In this document: piece after piece, positions 51,840 to 59,685 of the stretch
Layout: each line of letters begins with the position of its first letter
Numbering within the stretch: the stretch's first letter is position 1
Source: Labrys sp. KNU-23
GTDB lineage: Bacteria; Pseudomonadota; Alphaproteobacteria; Rhizobiales; Labraceae
Assembly (NCBI RefSeq): GCF_008330945.1
Contig: NZ_CP043489.1
Span: forward strand, 5,095,501-5,159,500
Reading direction: 5' to 3'
Length of the DNA: 64,000 nt
Program-made: the position numbers and the translations under genes
Notes under the pieces: model-generated
The model's database searches: none
What the model was told of the DNA's origin: nothing
What the model saw: only the letters and a program-made list of their open reading frames with translations

Positions 51840-53279
51840 ATGAGTTCCTACGACGTCATCGTGATCGGTTCCGGCCCCGGCGGCTATGTCACCGCCATTC
51901 GCGCCGCCCAGCTCGGCCTGAAGACGGCCGTGGTCGAGCGCGAGCACCTCGGCGGCATCTGCTTGAACTGGGGCTGCATTCCCACCAAGGCGCTCCTGCG
52001 CTCGGCCGAGGTGCTGCATAATTCCCAGCACGCCAAGGATTTCGGTCTCGTACTCAGCGGCTCGATCAGCGCCGATGTCGGCGCCGTGGTCAAGCGTTCG
52101 CGCGGGGTTTCCGCCCAGCTCGCCACCGGCGTCGGCTTCCTCCTGAAGAAGAACAAGGTCGACGTGATCTGGGGCGAAGCCGAGATCACCACGCCCGGCG
52201 AGATCGTGGTCAAGGCCTCGACCAAGTCGGTGCAGGGGCCGGCCATTCCGGCGCCCAAGGGCGCTCAGGGACCGGGAACCTATCAGGCCAAGAACATCAT
52301 CGTCGCCACCGGCGCACGCCCGCGCGTGCTGCCGGGCCTGGAGCCGGACAAGAAGCTGATCTGGACCTATTTCGACGCCATGGTGCCGCCGGACATGCCC
52401 AAATCGCTGATCGTGGTCGGCTCGGGCGCGATCGGCATCGAATTCGCCTCCTTCTATCGCACGCTCGGCGCCGAGGTGACGGTGGTCGAGGTGCTGCCGC
52501 AGATCCTGCCGGTGGAGGACGAGGAAATCGCCGCCCATGCGCGCAAGCGCTTCGAGAAGGCCGGCATGAAGATCCTCTCCAGTGCCAAGGTGACCAAGGT
52601 CGAAAAGACCGCCAATTCGGTCAAGGCGACGGTGGAGACCTCCGATGGCAAGTTCCAGGTGATCGAGGCCGACCGCATGATTTCGGCCGTCGGCGTGGTC
52701 GGCAATATCGAGAATCTCGGCCTGGAGAAGCTTGGCGTGAAGACCGATCGCGGCTGCGTGGTGGTGGATGGCTTCGGCAAGACCAATGTGCCCGGCATCT
52801 TCGCCATCGGCGACGTTGCCGGCCCGCCCATGCTGGCGCACAAGGCCGAGCATGAGGGCGTGGTCTGTGTCGAGGCCATTGCCGGCAAGAACCCGCATGC
52901 CTTCGAGAAGGACAAGATCCCCGGCTGCACCTATTGCACGCCGCAGATCGCCAGCGTGGGTCTGACCGAGAAGAAGGCCAAGGAGGCAGGCTTTGCCGTC
53001 AAGGTCGGCCGCTTCCCCTTCATCGGCAATGGCAAGGCCATCGCCCTCGGCGAGCCGGAAGGCCTGGTCAAGACGGTGTTCGACGCCAAGACCGGCAAGC
53101 TGCTGGGTGCCCATATGGTGGGCGCCGAGGTGACCGAGTTGGTTCAGGGGTTCGTGATCGCCATGAACCTGGAGACCACCGAGGAAGATCTCATGCATGC
53201 GGTGTTCCCGCATCCGACCCTGTCGGAGATGATGCATGAGAGCGTCCTGGATGCTTATGGACGCGCCATCCATATGTAA
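51840..53279 (+). CDS. lpd: Dihydrolipoyl dehydrogenase (E3)
   Basis: A 479-residue flavoprotein. FAD motif VIVIGSGPGGYVTAIRAAQLG, redox-active disulphide GGICLNWGCIPTKAL, NAD motif LIVVGSGAIGIEFASFYRTLGAEVTVVEVL, and the catalytic His-Glu in HPTLSEMMHE. A short insertion (VQGPAIPAPKGAQGPGTYQAKN, near residue 125-146) is found in the alphaproteobacterial PDH-linked enzymes. It reoxidises lipoamide. ATG 51840 has GAGGAG upstream. Confidence 0.97.
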   Translation: MSSYDVIVIGSGPGGYVTAIRAAQLGLKTAVVEREHLGGICLNWGCIPTKALLRSAEVLHNSQHAKDFGLVLSGSISADVGAVVKRSRGVSAQLATGVGFLLKKNKVDVIWGEAEITTPGEIVVKASTKSVQGPAIPAPKGAQGPGTYQAKNIIVATGARPRVLPGLEPDKKLIWTYFDAMVPPDMPKSLIVVGSGAIGIEFASFYRTLGAEVTVVEVLPQILPVEDEEIAAHARKRFEKAGMKILSSAKVTKVEKTANSVKATVETSDGKFQVIEADRMISAVGVVGNIENLGLEKLGVKTDRGCVVVDGFGKTNVPGIFAIGDVAGPPMLAHKAEHEGVVCVEAIAGKNPHAFEKDKIPGCTYCTPQIASVGLTEKKAKEAGFAVKVGRFPFIGNGKAIALGEPEGLVKTVFDAKTGKLLGAHMVGAEVTELVQGFVIAMNLETTEEDLMHAVFPHPTLSEMMHESVLDAYGRAIHM

Positions 53280-53288
53280 GGATCGACT

Positions 53289-53325
53289 TGATCGCATGCC
53301 TGCGATCGCGCCAGGCATGCGATCA
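53289..53325. repeat. 14-bp perfect inverted repeat after lpd
   Basis: TGATCGCATGCCTG and CAGGCATGCGATCA flank a 9-base centre, 10 bp after the lpd stop. A second hairpin, TTGCCGG-gcttgt-CCGGCAA, follows at 53334-53353 and resembles the REP centre at 4001-4013. Neither has a T-run; mRNA 3'-end protection or Rho-dependent termination is plausible. Confidence 0.65.
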
Positions 53326-53408
53326 GGAGAGGGTTGCCGGGCTTGTCCGGCAATGGTGAAGCGCGGGCGTTCCTGATATACCGGCCGCAGTGAACCGAAA
53401 GGCTTGTC

Positions 53409-54371
53409 ATGGCTGTCGTCCTCGACCTCCTCAACAACGACAACCGGCCCCGCCATCCCGAGAAGGCGCACCGGCCGGATCAGCCCATGCTGCGCAAGCC
53501 GGACTGGATCCGCGTCAAGGCACCGGGATCGCCGGGCTGGCGCGACACCCAGGCGATCGTCAAGGAGAACAAGCTCGTCACCGTCTGCGAAGAGGCGGGC
53601 TGCCCCAATATCGGCGAGTGCTGGGACAAGAAGCACGCCACCTTCATGATCATGGGCGACACCTGCACGCGGGCATGCGCCTTCTGCAACGTCAAGACCG
53701 GCATGCCCGGGCCGCTCGATCCCCAGGAGCCCGAGCATACCGGCATTGCCGTGGCCAAGCTCGGTCTCAGCCATGTGGTGATCACCTCGGTCGATCGTGA
53801 CGATCTCAAGGATGGCGGCGCCCAGCATTTCGCCGAAGTGATCAAGGCGATCCGTCACCATTCGCCGGGGACCACCATCGAGATCCTGACACCCGATTTC
53901 CTGCGCAAGGAAGGCGCGCTCGAGATCGTGGTGGCGGCCAAACCGGACGTGTTCAATCACAATATGGAAACGGTCGCTTCCAATTACCTCACCGTCCGTC
54001 CTGGCGCGCGCTACTTCCATTCGATGCGGCTGCTGCAGCGGGTGAAGGAACTCGATCCCACCATCTTCACCAAGTCCGGCATCATGGTCGGCCTCGGCGA
54101 GAAGCGGAACGAGGTCCTGCAACTGATGGACGATCTGCGCTCGGCCAATGTCGACTTCATCACCATCGGCCAGTATCTGGCGCCGTCCCGCAAGCACCAT
54201 CCCGTCGTCGCCTACATCACGCCGGACGAATTCAAGAGCTATGAGACGGTGGCCTATACCAAGGGCTTCCTCATGGTCTCCTCCTCGCCGCTGACGCGGT
54301 CGTCCCACCATGCCGGCGACGATTTCGCCCGGCTCAAGGCGAATAGGGCTGCCAAGCTGGGCCGCGCCTAG
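53409..54371 (+). CDS. lipA: Lipoyl synthase
   Basis: A 320-residue radical SAM enzyme. The auxiliary cluster motif CEEAGCPNIGEC (CX4CX5C) and the radical SAM motif CTRACAFC (CX3CX2C) are both intact, as is the C-terminal SSPLTRSSHHAGDDF serine ligand region. It inserts two sulphurs into octanoyl groups on the E2 and lipoyl-bearing E1-beta proteins encoded just upstream. Start ATG 53409 (MAVVLDLLN). A GGCTTCGG/CCGAAGCC hairpin follows. Confidence 0.97.
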   Translation: MAVVLDLLNNDNRPRHPEKAHRPDQPMLRKPDWIRVKAPGSPGWRDTQAIVKENKLVTVCEEAGCPNIGECWDKKHATFMIMGDTCTRACAFCNVKTGMPGPLDPQEPEHTGIAVAKLGLSHVVITSVDRDDLKDGGAQHFAEVIKAIRHHSPGTTIEILTPDFLRKEGALEIVVAAKPDVFNHNMETVASNYLTVRPGARYFHSMRLLQRVKELDPTIFTKSGIMVGLGEKRNEVLQLMDDLRSANVDFITIGQYLAPSRKHHPVVAYITPDEFKSYETVAYTKGFLMVSSSPLTRSSHHAGDDFARLKANRAAKLGRA

Positions 54372-54398
54372 GCCGCCAGCAAAGACGATCAGCCTTGC

Positions 54399-54420
54399 GG
54401 CTTCGGGCCATGCCGAAGCC
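54399..54420 (+). terminator. Hairpin after lipA
   Basis: GGCTTCGG-gccatg-CCGAAGCC, 28 bp after the lipA stop, no T-run. Possible intrinsic stop of the PDH/lipA unit. Confidence 0.5.
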
Positions 54421-54535
54421 GGTCCTCCAGCCTATTGGTTGGTCTACAGACCGTCGTACGGAGCGCGCGCTTCGTTGATGTGCTCACTGGCGAATTGTGT
54501 ATTTTATGTAATGTATTGTTTTTGATGGATTTTGT

Positions 54536-54553
54536 CTGTCAAAAATCTGTCAC
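54536..54553 (+). promoter_or_regulatory. Pho box (PhoB site) upstream of phoA
   Basis: CTGTCAA-AAAT-CTGTCAC matches the PhoB consensus CTGTCAT-N4-CTGTCAT with the exact 11-bp period and only one mismatch per half. It lies 78 bp before the alkaline phosphatase start. Confidence 0.82.
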
Positions 54554-54630
54554 GTTCGCTTGGAAATGCCTTAGTCTTTCCCCTGGCGCGCCGGCTCCAC
54601 AGGCGCGTTGCCAATGCTGGGGGAAGAAAA

Positions 54631-56187
54631 ATGAAGACATCACTGAAACGAAGAATGGCTTCCGGTGCTTCGCTTGGCGCTGCCTTGCTGTTCATGGCAA
54701 CGACGAGCGCCTGGGCGGAAGACGCCAAGGTGGTCCAGGCGGACGATCCCTATTTCAAGCAGGCGGACGCCACGCTCCAAACCATCCTCAAGCTGCAGAA
54801 GAACACCAACCGGGCCAAGAACGTCATCCTCTTCGTCGGCGACGGCATGGGCTTTTCGACCGTGACGGCCGCGCGCATCTTCGAAGGGCAGCAACGCGGC
54901 GTGGACGGCGAATCCAATGTGCTGGCCTGGGAAGCTTTTCCCCATCTGGCCGCTTCGAAGACCTATTCGGCCGATGCCCAGATCACCGATTCCGCCCCGA
55001 GCGCGGTGGCGATGACCACGGGCGTCAAGACCATCAACGATCTGATGGGCCTCAACCATACCGCCAAGCTCGATTCCTGCGAGGACCAGAAGACCAAGCA
55101 GGTCACGACCTTGTGGGAAATGGCGGAGACGCTGGGCATGTCGACCGGCGCCGTCACCACGGCGCGCCTGACCCACGCAACCCCTGGGGCGACCTATGCC
55201 CATATCGCCAATCGCGACTGGGAGGATGACGGCCTGATGCCGGTCGAGGCTGTTGCGGCCGGCTGTGCCGACATTGCGCGCCAATTGGTGGAAATGCGTT
55301 ACGGCAACGGGCTGGAGGTTGCCATGGGCGGCGGCCGCGCCAATTTCATGCCGGTCGGCACGCCCGATATCGAATATGGCGATGCCGCCAAGAAGCTGGG
55401 CCGGCGCAAGGACGGCAAAGACCTGACCAAGGCCTGGCTCGACCGTTATGGCGAGAAGGGAGCCTATGTCTGGAACAAGGAGCAGTTCGCTGCCATCGAT
55501 CCGGCCAAGACGGATCATCTGCTCGGCCTGTTCGAGCCTTCGCATATGCAATACGAACATGACCGTCCGAAGGACAAGGCGGGCGAGCCCTCGCTCGCGG
55601 AGATGGCGGAAAAGACCATCGATATCCTCTCTCGCAATCCCGAAGGCTATGTGCTCCTGGTCGAAGGCGGGCGGATCGACCATGCCAGCCACGAGTCGAA
55701 TGCCTATCGGACGCTGTCCGATGCCGCAGCGATGAACGAAGCCGTCAAGACGGTGCTGCGCAAGGTCAATCTCGAAGAGACCCTGATCGTGGTCACCGGC
55801 GACCACAGCCATACCCTGACGATGGCCGGCTATGCCAAGCGCGGCAATCCGATCCTCGGCATCTCGGTCGGCGTCGATGACGAGCCGATCTATGGCACCG
55901 ACGGCAAGACCTATACCACCATTGGTTTTGCCAACGGCCCCGGTGGCTATAAGCAGCCCAAGGAGCGCCCGATGCTGACCTCCGAGGAAACCACCAAGCC
56001 CGACTTCGTCCAGCATTCCCTGGTGCCGCTTTCGAGCGAAACCCATGGCGGCGAGGATCTGGGCATCTATGCCATCGGGCCCTGGGCCCATCTGTTCCAG
56101 GGTACGGTGGAGGAGAACTATACCTTCCACGTCATGAATTTCGCCTCGAAGATCGGCGAAAGGTTGAAGGCCAAGAGCCAACAATAG
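54631..56187 (+). CDS. phoA: Exported alkaline phosphatase, PhoA superfamily
   Basis: A 518-residue periplasmic enzyme with signal peptide (MKTSLKRRMASGASLGAALLFMATTSAWAE). Metal and catalytic motifs: ILFVGDGMGFSTVTAARI (first Asp), TDSAPSAVAMTTG (nucleophile Ser), EGGRIDHASHESNA, VTGDHSHTL and the late SSETHGGED, which together give the two-zinc site. It frees phosphate from organic esters. ATG 54631 follows GGGGGAAG. A Pho box upstream indicates induction by phosphate starvation. With the next gene it separates lipA from ratA, which are usually neighbours. Confidence 0.93.
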   Translation: MKTSLKRRMASGASLGAALLFMATTSAWAEDAKVVQADDPYFKQADATLQTILKLQKNTNRAKNVILFVGDGMGFSTVTAARIFEGQQRGVDGESNVLAWEAFPHLAASKTYSADAQITDSAPSAVAMTTGVKTINDLMGLNHTAKLDSCEDQKTKQVTTLWEMAETLGMSTGAVTTARLTHATPGATYAHIANRDWEDDGLMPVEAVAAGCADIARQLVEMRYGNGLEVAMGGGRANFMPVGTPDIEYGDAAKKLGRRKDGKDLTKAWLDRYGEKGAYVWNKEQFAAIDPAKTDHLLGLFEPSHMQYEHDRPKDKAGEPSLAEMAEKTIDILSRNPEGYVLLVEGGRIDHASHESNAYRTLSDAAAMNEAVKTVLRKVNLEETLIVVTGDHSHTLTMAGYAKRGNPILGISVGVDDEPIYGTDGKTYTTIGFANGPGGYKQPKERPMLTSEETTKPDFVQHSLVPLSSETHGGEDLGIYAIGPWAHLFQGTVEENYTFHVMNFASKIGERLKAKSQQ

Positions 56188-56291
56188 CGAGGCTGGCAAC
56201 CGTCGGCCCGTGCAAACGCAGCCGGAGGAACAGTCCTCCGGTTGTCATCATCCCGCCAATCCGGCGCTTCCGTTCCAGCGAGGGCACAAGA

Positions 56292-57218
56292 TTAGGAAGC
56301 TCGTTCGAGATCCAGCGTCCAGGTCTGGCCGACGAGATCCTTGCCGAAGGAATGGTGGCGGTCCTCCGCCACCAGCTGGAAGCCTTCCGCCTGATAGATC
56401 TTTCTTGCCGCGGCCAGGATATCGTTGGTCCACAGTGTGAGGGAGGCATAGCCGAGCGCTCGGGCACGCTCGACGCAGGCGCGCACCAGCCTCTTGCCGA
56501 GCCCGTGGCCACGGGCGCTGGGATCGACATAGAGCAGGCGGAGCTTGCCGGTGGAGGCGACGTCGCTCTTCATCAGGAAGATCGAACCGACGATGCGCCT
56601 GTCGAGCTCGGCGATCCAGGCATCCTCGCGGACCGGATCGAAATTGGCGACAAAATCCCCCAGGATCGCGGCGACGAGCCCTTCATAGGTCCAGTCCCAG
56701 TCATATTCCTGGTGGTAGAGCTGGGCCTGCCGATGGATGATCCAACCAAGATCCCCGGGCCTCGGCTTACGGAGAATGACAGGCTGTGTTGAAGGCTCTT
56801 TCACGTCGAGCAGCTTCTTGATCTCCTGCATGGCGCCGACGAGTTGACCGCGGTCTCCCTCGCCGAGAGGGGACAGCAGGGTATCGAGCTGCGCCGTGGT
56901 GCCGGCTTCGAGTTCGGCGAACGCATGGCGGCCGGCGGGAGACAGGGACAGGAGATCGCGGCGGGCATGCGCGGGGTCGATGCGCCTTTCCACCAGGCGA
57001 TCGGCCTTCAGGCGAGCGACGATCCGGCTGAGATGCGCCTTGTCCATGTCGAGGCGCCGGCCGATGTCGGCGGCCGTCTGTTCCCCGCCGGCGGCGAGTT
57101 CGTAGAGCACGCGCGCCTCCGGCAAGGGGAAGGGGCTGGCTGGCATGTGCCGGTCGAGCAGGCGCAGCTTGTGGGTATAGAAGCGGTTGAAGTCGCGGAT
57201 GTCGTCGATGGCGGACAT
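56292..57218 (-). CDS. MarR-type regulator fused to GNAT acetyltransferase
   Basis: A 308-residue two-domain protein. Residues about 1-145 form a MarR winged helix (FPLPEARVLYELAAGGEQTAADIGRRLDMDKAHLSRIVARLKADRLVERR). Residues about 150-305 form a GNAT domain with acetyl-CoA loop VDPSARGHGLGKRLVRACVERARALGYASLTLWT. Such fusions are known in rhizobia and actinobacteria; ligands and acetylation targets are unknown. ATG 57218 is chosen. A perfect palindrome at 57229-57255 lies directly upstream and is a likely autoregulatory site. Confidence 0.88.
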   Translation of the reverse strand: MSAIDDIRDFNRFYTHKLRLLDRHMPASPFPLPEARVLYELAAGGEQTAADIGRRLDMDKAHLSRIVARLKADRLVERRIDPAHARRDLLSLSPAGRHAFAELEAGTTAQLDTLLSPLGEGDRGQLVGAMQEIKKLLDVKEPSTQPVILRKPRPGDLGWIIHRQAQLYHQEYDWDWTYEGLVAAILGDFVANFDPVREDAWIAELDRRIVGSIFLMKSDVASTGKLRLLYVDPSARGHGLGKRLVRACVERARALGYASLTLWTNDILAAARKIYQAEGFQLVAEDRHHSFGKDLVGQTWTLDLERAS

Positions 57219-57228
57219 GGGAAAGCCA

Positions 57229-57255
57229 TTCAATGTTGACTAAGTCAACATTGAA
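57229..57255. promoter_or_regulatory. Perfect palindromic operator before MarR-GNAT gene
   Basis: TTCAATGTTGAC-taa-GTCAACATTGAA, 12-bp perfect arms, begins 11 bp upstream of the ATG. MarR dimers bind palindromes of this size. Repression by blocking the start region is likely. Confidence 0.75.
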
Positions 57256-57375
57256 ATCGCCGGCCGATTTGTCAAATGAAATCGCGAGCCGGCTTCGCCA
57301 TCTGAAGCCGGAGCGCCTCGATTAAACTGTTTTGCCCGCTGTCCCTTCCCTATATGAAGGCATCGGAGTTTGATC

Positions 57376-57846
57376 ATGCCTTCTTTCCGTACCACGCGCC
57401 GCGTCAAGCATTCGCCCGCCGACATGTTCGATCTGGTGGCCGATGTCGAAAAATACCCGCTCTTCGTGCCGCTCTGCTCGGCGCTGCGGGTTCGCAGCCG
57501 TCAGCCTCAGGACGATGGGCGGCTGGTCATGGTCGCCGACATGACTGTGGCCTACAAGCTGATCCGAGAAACCTTTGCCAGCCGCGTGACCATGGACAGG
57601 GACAAGCTGCAGATCCTCGTCGAATATCTCGATGGCCCCTTCAGCCATCTGGAGAACCGCTGGTCCTTCAAGGATGACGGGGCAGGGGGCTGCGTCGTCG
57701 AGTTCTTCATCGACTACAGTTTCCGCTCCCGCACGCTCGGCATGCTGATGGGCGCCATGTTCGAGGCCGCCTTCCGCCGTTTCGCCGAAGCCTTCGAGAA
57801 ACGTGCGGATATCGTCTATGGCCGCAAGGCGATTGCTGCGTCCTAG
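57376..57846 (+). CDS. ratA: RatA/Coq10-family START-domain protein
   Basis: A 156-residue protein of the polyketide_cyc/Coq10 START fold. Family segments: SPADMFDLVADVEKYPLFVPLC, ESFASRVTMDRDK-like strand, GPFSHLENRWSF, and VEFFIDYSFRSRTLGMLMGAMFEAAFRRFAEAFEKRAD. Bacterial members are annotated as RatA toxin or ubiquinone-binding Coq10; the second role is more plausible here. ATG 57376 with GGAG upstream is used. Its stop overlaps that of the convergent gene by four bases (CTAG). Confidence 0.88.
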   Translation: MPSFRTTRRVKHSPADMFDLVADVEKYPLFVPLCSALRVRSRQPQDDGRLVMVADMTVAYKLIRETFASRVTMDRDKLQILVEYLDGPFSHLENRWSFKDDGAGGCVVEFFIDYSFRSRTLGMLMGAMFEAAFRRFAEAFEKRADIVYGRKAIAAS

Positions 57847-58352
57847 ACAGTAACACTGATCTCGCCAGCAAGTTTCAGCAGCAGGTCGAGAGCCTGCTCC
57901 ACCGCATGCTTGCGGATCTCCGCGCGCGACAGGTCGCCAAAGCGGCGCTCCACATGCAGGCGTGGTCCCTGCCGGCTCCAGGCCGCGAAATGCACCAGGC
58001 CCACCGGCTTGGTCGCCGTGCCGCCACCGGGACCGGCGACCCCCGTGATCGCAACCGCCAATCCTGCCCGCGAGTGCAATACCGCTCCCTCGGCCATGGC
58101 GAAGGCGACGCTTTCGCTCACCGCGCCGTCGCGCTCGATGAGGGCCGGTGACACGCCGAGCATCTGCGCCTTCGCTTCGTTGGAATAGGTGACGAAGCCG
58201 CGATCCACCACGTCGGACGAGCCGGGAATGGCGGTGAGGGCGCCGGCCACGAGGCCGCCGGTGCAGGACTCCGCCGTCGCGACCATGAGGCCCTTGGCGC
58301 GGCAGGCCGCGAGCACCTTGGTGGCGCGCTCGAAGAAGATCTCGTCATTCAT
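57843..58352 (-). CDS. pncC: Nicotinamide-nucleotide amidase (CinA C-terminal family)
   Basis: A 169-residue stand-alone CinA C-terminal domain. Motifs: MVATAESCTGGLVAGALTAIPGSSDVVDRGFVTYSNEAKAQMLGV and AVAITGVAGPGGGTATKPVGLVHFA. It deamidates nicotinamide mononucleotide in NAD recycling; it has no N-terminal CinA domain. ATG 58352 (GAGG upstream) is preferred to ATG 58361. It lies between ispDF and ratA, as is usual in the order. Confidence 0.92.
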   Translation of the reverse strand: MNDEIFFERATKVLAACRAKGLMVATAESCTGGLVAGALTAIPGSSDVVDRGFVTYSNEAKAQMLGVSPALIERDGAVSESVAFAMAEGAVLHSRAGLAVAITGVAGPGGGTATKPVGLVHFAAWSRQGPRLHVERRFGDLSRAEIRKHAVEQALDLLLKLAGEISVTV

Positions 58353-58469
58353 GGCCGGCATCCTCTATCGGAGCGCGGACATCTTGTCCGCTCTTCATCG
58401 TCAAATACAACGCTTTCAAGAGCGGACATCGCGACATGCTCGCATGTCGCCGAGATGTCCGAGTTCCGA

Positions 58470-59666
58470 TTAGCTCCAGGGCAACCGCACGGTCGCCGAA
58501 GCCATGGCGGCGATGCCTTCGCGCCGGCCGGTAAAGCCCAGGCCTTCGGTGGTGGTCGCCTTGACGCCCACGCGGTCGACGGCAATTCCGGCGATCTCGG
58601 CGATGCGCGCCCGCATCGCGTCGCGATGCGGACCGACCTTGGGCGCTTCGCACAGCAGCGTGACGTCGAGATGGGCGATGGCGCCGCCTCGAGCCCGTAC
58701 CAGGCTGACGGCATGAGCCAGGAAACGATCGGAGGAGGCCCCCTTCCATTGCGGATCGGAAGGAGGAAAATGCGAGCCGATATCGCCGTCCCCGATGGCG
58801 CCGAGAATGGCATCGGTGAGGGCATGCAGGCCGACATCGGCATCCGAATGTCCCCTGAGCGTATGGTCATGCGGGATCTTTAGGCCGTTGAGCCAGACAT
58901 GGTCGCCCTCGGCGAAAGCATGGACGTCGAAGCCCGTTCCCGTTCGGATGTCGCCGAGGCCGGCCAATTGGTTGGCCGCTTGTTCCGCACGCTGGAAATC
59001 GCTTTCGGTCGTCAGTTTCATGTTGGTTGCTTCACCTTCGAAGATATGGAGAGGATGGCCGGCCCATTCGGCGACGGCGCCATCGTCGGTCAGTGTTTCG
59101 ATGCCGGCTTCCGCCGCCGCGAGATGGGAGGACAGGATCAGGTCGAAGCCGAAGGCCTGGGGTGTCTGTACGGCGCGCAGCAGGCTGCGTTCCGGCGTCG
59201 CCTTGACCCTGCCGTCCAGGTCGATCTGCTTGATGGTATCGGTGACTGCCAGCCCCGGCACGGCGGCCCCGTGGGCGCGGGCTGCTTCGATGGCCCGGTC
59301 GATCAAGGCGGGGCTTGCAAAAGGGCGTGCGGCATCGTGCAGCAGCACGATATCGGGCCTGTCGGCAATGAGTGCCTTCAGACCCGCCAGACAGGATGCC
59401 TGCCGGGTGCTGCCGCCGACAACCCAGCCGGCCTGTTTGCCGATTCCCGCCGAACTTGCCCTGAAGAGGGCTTCGTCACCAGGGCCGATCACCGTGAGGA
59501 TACTGTCGATGGCCGGATGGCTTTCGAAAAGAGCAAGAGTCCTGGCCAGGACGGTTAGGCCGCCCAGCGAACGATACTGCTTGGGAACGGCTCCTCCGAC
59601 ACGCGATCCGCTCCCCGCAGCGACGATCAATGCCGCGATGCGCAACTCGGTTCGACCCTTCATCAT
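58470..59666 (-). CDS. ispDF: Bifunctional IspD/IspF isoprenoid enzyme
   Basis: A 398-residue fusion. The IspD part (residues 1-235) has ALIVAAGSGSRVGGAVPKQYRSLGG, VLLHDAARPF and VQTPQAFGFDLI; the IspF part (from about 238) has IRTGTGFDVHAFAEGDHVWLNGLKIPHDHTLRGHSDADVGLHALTDAILGA with the zinc ligands Asp, His, His. It makes CDP-methylerythritol and then the 2,4-cyclodiphosphate in the MEP pathway. ATG 59666 or 59663 may be used; a GTG at 59705 would add 13 residues. Confidence 0.96.
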   Translation of the reverse strand: MMKGRTELRIAALIVAAGSGSRVGGAVPKQYRSLGGLTVLARTLALFESHPAIDSILTVIGPGDEALFRASSAGIGKQAGWVVGGSTRQASCLAGLKALIADRPDIVLLHDAARPFASPALIDRAIEAARAHGAAVPGLAVTDTIKQIDLDGRVKATPERSLLRAVQTPQAFGFDLILSSHLAAAEAGIETLTDDGAVAEWAGHPLHIFEGEATNMKLTTESDFQRAEQAANQLAGLGDIRTGTGFDVHAFAEGDHVWLNGLKIPHDHTLRGHSDADVGLHALTDAILGAIGDGDIGSHFPPSDPQWKGASSDRFLAHAVSLVRARGGAIAHLDVTLLCEAPKVGPHRDAMRARIAEIAGIAVDRVGVKATTTEGLGFTGRREGIAAMASATVRLPWS

Positions 59667-59685
59667 CTTGATAACACGAACATAG

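Noticed and set aside
51666..54311. 881-codon open frame on the minus strand across lpd and lipA
   Set aside because: It is antisense to two unmistakable genes; GC-rich codon bias opens such frames. It has no family motifs.
54435..55229. 264-codon plus-strand frame over the start of phoA
   Set aside because: It is out of frame with the clear alkaline phosphatase gene and includes the Pho box leader.
57843..57846. Overlapping stop codons of ratA and pncC as a special regulatory device
   Set aside because: A shared CTAG at convergent genes is simple compactness and needs no further explanation.
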